Assembly (NCBI GenBank): GCA_013362385.1
Contig: JABFWC010000082.1
Location: forward strand, 1-6,057
Origin: Pseudarthrobacter sp.
GTDB lineage: Bacteria > Actinomycetota > Actinomycetes > Actinomycetales > Micrococcaceae
Length of the DNA stretch: 6,057 nucleotides
Direction: 5' to 3'
The position numbers and the translations under genes are program-made. Below are positions 4,327 to 6,057 of the stretch, in pieces (position 1 is the stretch's first letter; the number at the start of each line of letters is the position of its first letter). The notes beneath the pieces are model-generated. The model ran no database searches. It was not told where the DNA came from and worked only from the letters and a program-made list of their open reading frames with translations.

Positions 4327-6057
4327 TTACTGGCGCAGTTCCTCTGCGGCCTCGATATCGATGATGCGGTGGACGGACAGGACGCGCTCGGTTTCCCTGG
4401 CGGGGTCGAACACGCGGACCCGGCCGCCGCTGACAGATAGCGGAACAACGACTTCCAGGGTGGCATTCCCCAGACTGTCCACCACGTTCATGCTGATCCG
4501 CTGCTTCAGCCGAATGGCGCGCTGCAGCGCCTCGAGCCCCAGTTGCGTGGCAGCCTCGCCGCCGGAGGCGGCTGCCGGGTGGTGTCCGACGGCGGATCCG
4601 GCGTTGCGCAGGACGTCCAGCTGGGCTTCCACCTCCTCCGTCCCGGGCGCCGTCCGCGGGGCCGTATAGACCGGACGGAGGGTGTCCTGGGGAGCGGAGG
4701 ACCGCCGGAGGTGGACTGCCGGCTCGGTTCCGTCCACGGACGGGGAGAGTCCCAGCTTCCGCAGGGCGGCGGCTGTTTCCCGCGGCGGGGCCGAGGACGC
4801 CAGGACGGTGGCTGCAAGCCGTACCAGGCCGAGGTCTGCGGCTTTCGGACCGTTGAGCAGCTCCTGCAGGGCCGCCTCATCCTCACTTTGGATGAAGCTG
4901 GCCGCCTGGCCCACGCGCAACCTGCCGTGCCGGGACGCGGTGTCTTCCACGAGGTATTCGAGCGGTTGCGGAACGGCGGTGGCTGAGTGCTCGCGCAGGA
5001 ACTGCAGCAGCGATGCGGCATCGTAGCCGGCGTCCAGCGCGCGCTTGATGGAGGCCGCGGAGAACCGGTAGATGGTGGCCGGGCCCTGCCCCTCGGCGTC
5101 CGCCATCACCAAGAGCTTCGCGGTCAGGTCCGGCGCAAGGTAGCCCGGGGCGACGGCAGTGAGGTCCGCCTGCAGCAGCACGTGGTTCAGTGCGGCCGGC
5201 AAGTGTTCGCCTAGGATGGCCAGCGCGGCATCGGGCACGTCTTGGGCGAAGGCACTGCCCAGCTGGCTTAACGCCCCGGAGCCGACCAGGCCCAGCATTT
5301 CCGCCTCGGCGAGGACACCGCGGATCAGCGAGCTGAACCGCCTTGCCATCCGGGGCTGCGACCACTCCGCCCGCTGCAGGACCGCTGCGGCATCGAGCAC
5401 CGGCGCGGCGCCGTCCGCGGCGGAAGCTTCGGTGGTGAGCTCGTGCAGGATCTCGAGGATGCGTTTGCGGACCACAGGGGCGTCTGGCCGCTGCGCACCG
5501 GCGGACAACGCTGCGATAGTGGTGCCCGAGGCCGAGCGGGTGGCCTGCGCACCGGGGGAAGCATTGATCGGCTGGCCCACCAGTGAGGGGACGCGCTCGC
5601 TGGCCAGCCACGCGTTGACCAGCCACAGCCACTGCTCCTGCCGCGGGAGGACGAGCCATTCCAGTTCCGGGGGTTGGACCCAGGACGAGGAATCCACGTC
5701 CAGCCGGATCAGCCCGGCCAGGCCGCACAGTTCCAGCAGCCGCCCCGTTCGGGCCTGGTCGATCCGGAGCAGCTCTGACAGCCGCCGCGTCTCCCGGACA
5801 CCCACCCCGCCGCTGCGCAGTGTCGCCAACTGCTGCTCCCGGACCGCGTGCAGCAGTTCGGTGACGAGCCGAAGGGTTTCCGAAATGGCGCTCAGGGCCG
5901 CGTTCCTGCGCAGTGCCGCGGTGGTCCACCCCAGCTTGGGGACCGGGGGCTGGAGGGTGAAGTCATTAATGATGGCACCGCCGCGCAGGGCCAGTCCCAC
6001 GCTGTGCGGCAGTTCAACGTGCGCGGCGTCCAGCGGGACCAGCAGTGCGCGGGCCAG
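4327..6057 (-). CDS. helicase-associated protein (Rv0862c family) with XPB/Ssl2 N-terminal-like domain, 5' end missing
   Basis: 576 residues are visible, open to the window edge; the family is usually about 750 aa, so roughly the first quarter is missing. A GTG at 6000 is not the start, because clear coding (LVPLDAAHVELPHSVGLALRGG) runs through it. Numbering from base 6057: a probable winged-helix region (about 45-160, with SELLRIDQARTGRLLELCGLAGLI); a helical middle; an XPB/Ssl2 N-terminal-type domain (about 290-405, VLLQADLTAVAPGYL through VPQPLEYLVEDTASRHGRLRVG); a low-complexity linker (about 451-505); and a C-terminal block (about 506-572) patterned like a degenerate WYL domain. No Walker A or DExH motif is seen, so it is not itself a helicase. 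The stop TAA lies 12 bases before the helicase start, as in M. tuberculosis. A role as partner or regulator of XPB is inferred. A DNA-binding role also fits the fold. Confidence 0.9.
   Translation of the reverse strand: MARALLVPLDAAHVELPHSVGLALRGGAIINDFTLQPPVPKLGWTTAALRRNAALSAISETLRLVTELLHAVREQQLATLRSGGVGVRETRRLSELLRIDQARTGRLLELCGLAGLIRLDVDSSSWVQPPELEWLVLPRQEQWLWLVNAWLASERVPSLVGQPINASPGAQATRSASGTTIAALSAGAQRPDAPVVRKRILEILHELTTEASAADGAAPVLDAAAVLQRAEWSQPRMARRFSSLIRGVLAEAEMLGLVGSGALSQLGSAFAQDVPDAALAILGEHLPAALNHVLLQADLTAVAPGYLAPDLTAKLLVMADAEGQGPATIYRFSAASIKRALDAGYDAASLLQFLREHSATAVPQPLEYLVEDTASRHGRLRVGQAASFIQSEDEAALQELLNGPKAADLGLVRLAATVLASSAPPRETAAALRKLGLSPSVDGTEPAVHLRRSSAPQDTLRPVYTAPRTAPGTEEVEAQLDVLRNAGSAVGHHPAAASGGEAATQLGLEALQRAIRLKQRISMNVVDSLGNATLEVVVPLSVSGGRVRVFDPARETERVLSVHRIIDIEAAEELRQ

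Noticed and set aside
3412..4440. Plus-strand frame of 342 codons opposite the helicase
   Set aside because: It is antisense to highly conserved helicase motifs and shows compositional shadowing only.
5998..6000. GTG as start of the helicase-associated gene
   Set aside because: The in-frame sequence upstream continues to the window edge with conserved-looking protein and no stop, so the gene begins outside the window.

Overview
The window is GC-rich, gene-dense DNA from an actinobacterium. Protein sequences, GTG and TTG starts and gene order suggest a member of the Micrococcales close to Arthrobacter/Pseudarthrobacter; that genus-level guess is inference. All five supported genes lie on the minus strand and are transcribed from high to low coordinates. 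I see no mobile element, CRISPR array, tRNA or rRNA.

In transcription order: (1) 6057-4327 is the 3' part of a helicase-associated protein, the family of M. tuberculosis Rv0862c, with its 5' end outside the window. (2) 12 bases later comes a complete XPB/ERCC3-type DNA helicase, 4314-2671, the counterpart of Rv0861c. The two form an evident operon and share a homologous domain. (3) A 191-base gap, 2670-2480, holds terminator-like hairpins and a cluster of 7-mers repeated every 11 bp, which looks like a binding site for an OmpR/PhoP-type regulator. (4) A PhoP/TcrX-like response regulator follows, 2479-1766. (5) A sensor histidine kinase, 1763-249, starts 2 bases after the regulator stops, giving a classic two-component operon. 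(6) A 101-base gap, 248-148, holds two hairpins. (7) The first 49 codons of a WXG100 (ESAT-6-like) small secreted protein, 147-1, run off the left edge.

Functionally the window has two main modules. One is a DNA-unwinding pair, bacterial XPB plus its conserved neighbour, probably in repair or genome maintenance. The other is a membrane sensor and DNA-binding regulator that probably controls its own operon through the repeats in front of it. The WXG100 gene may be a target or only a neighbour.

No wholly new system is evident. The points most worth checking are the 11-bp-phased heptamers with a palindrome that may also fold over the regulator's ribosome-binding site, the degenerate WYL-like domain and XPB-like domain in the helicase partner, and a perfect 11-bp inverted repeat inside the helicase gene.
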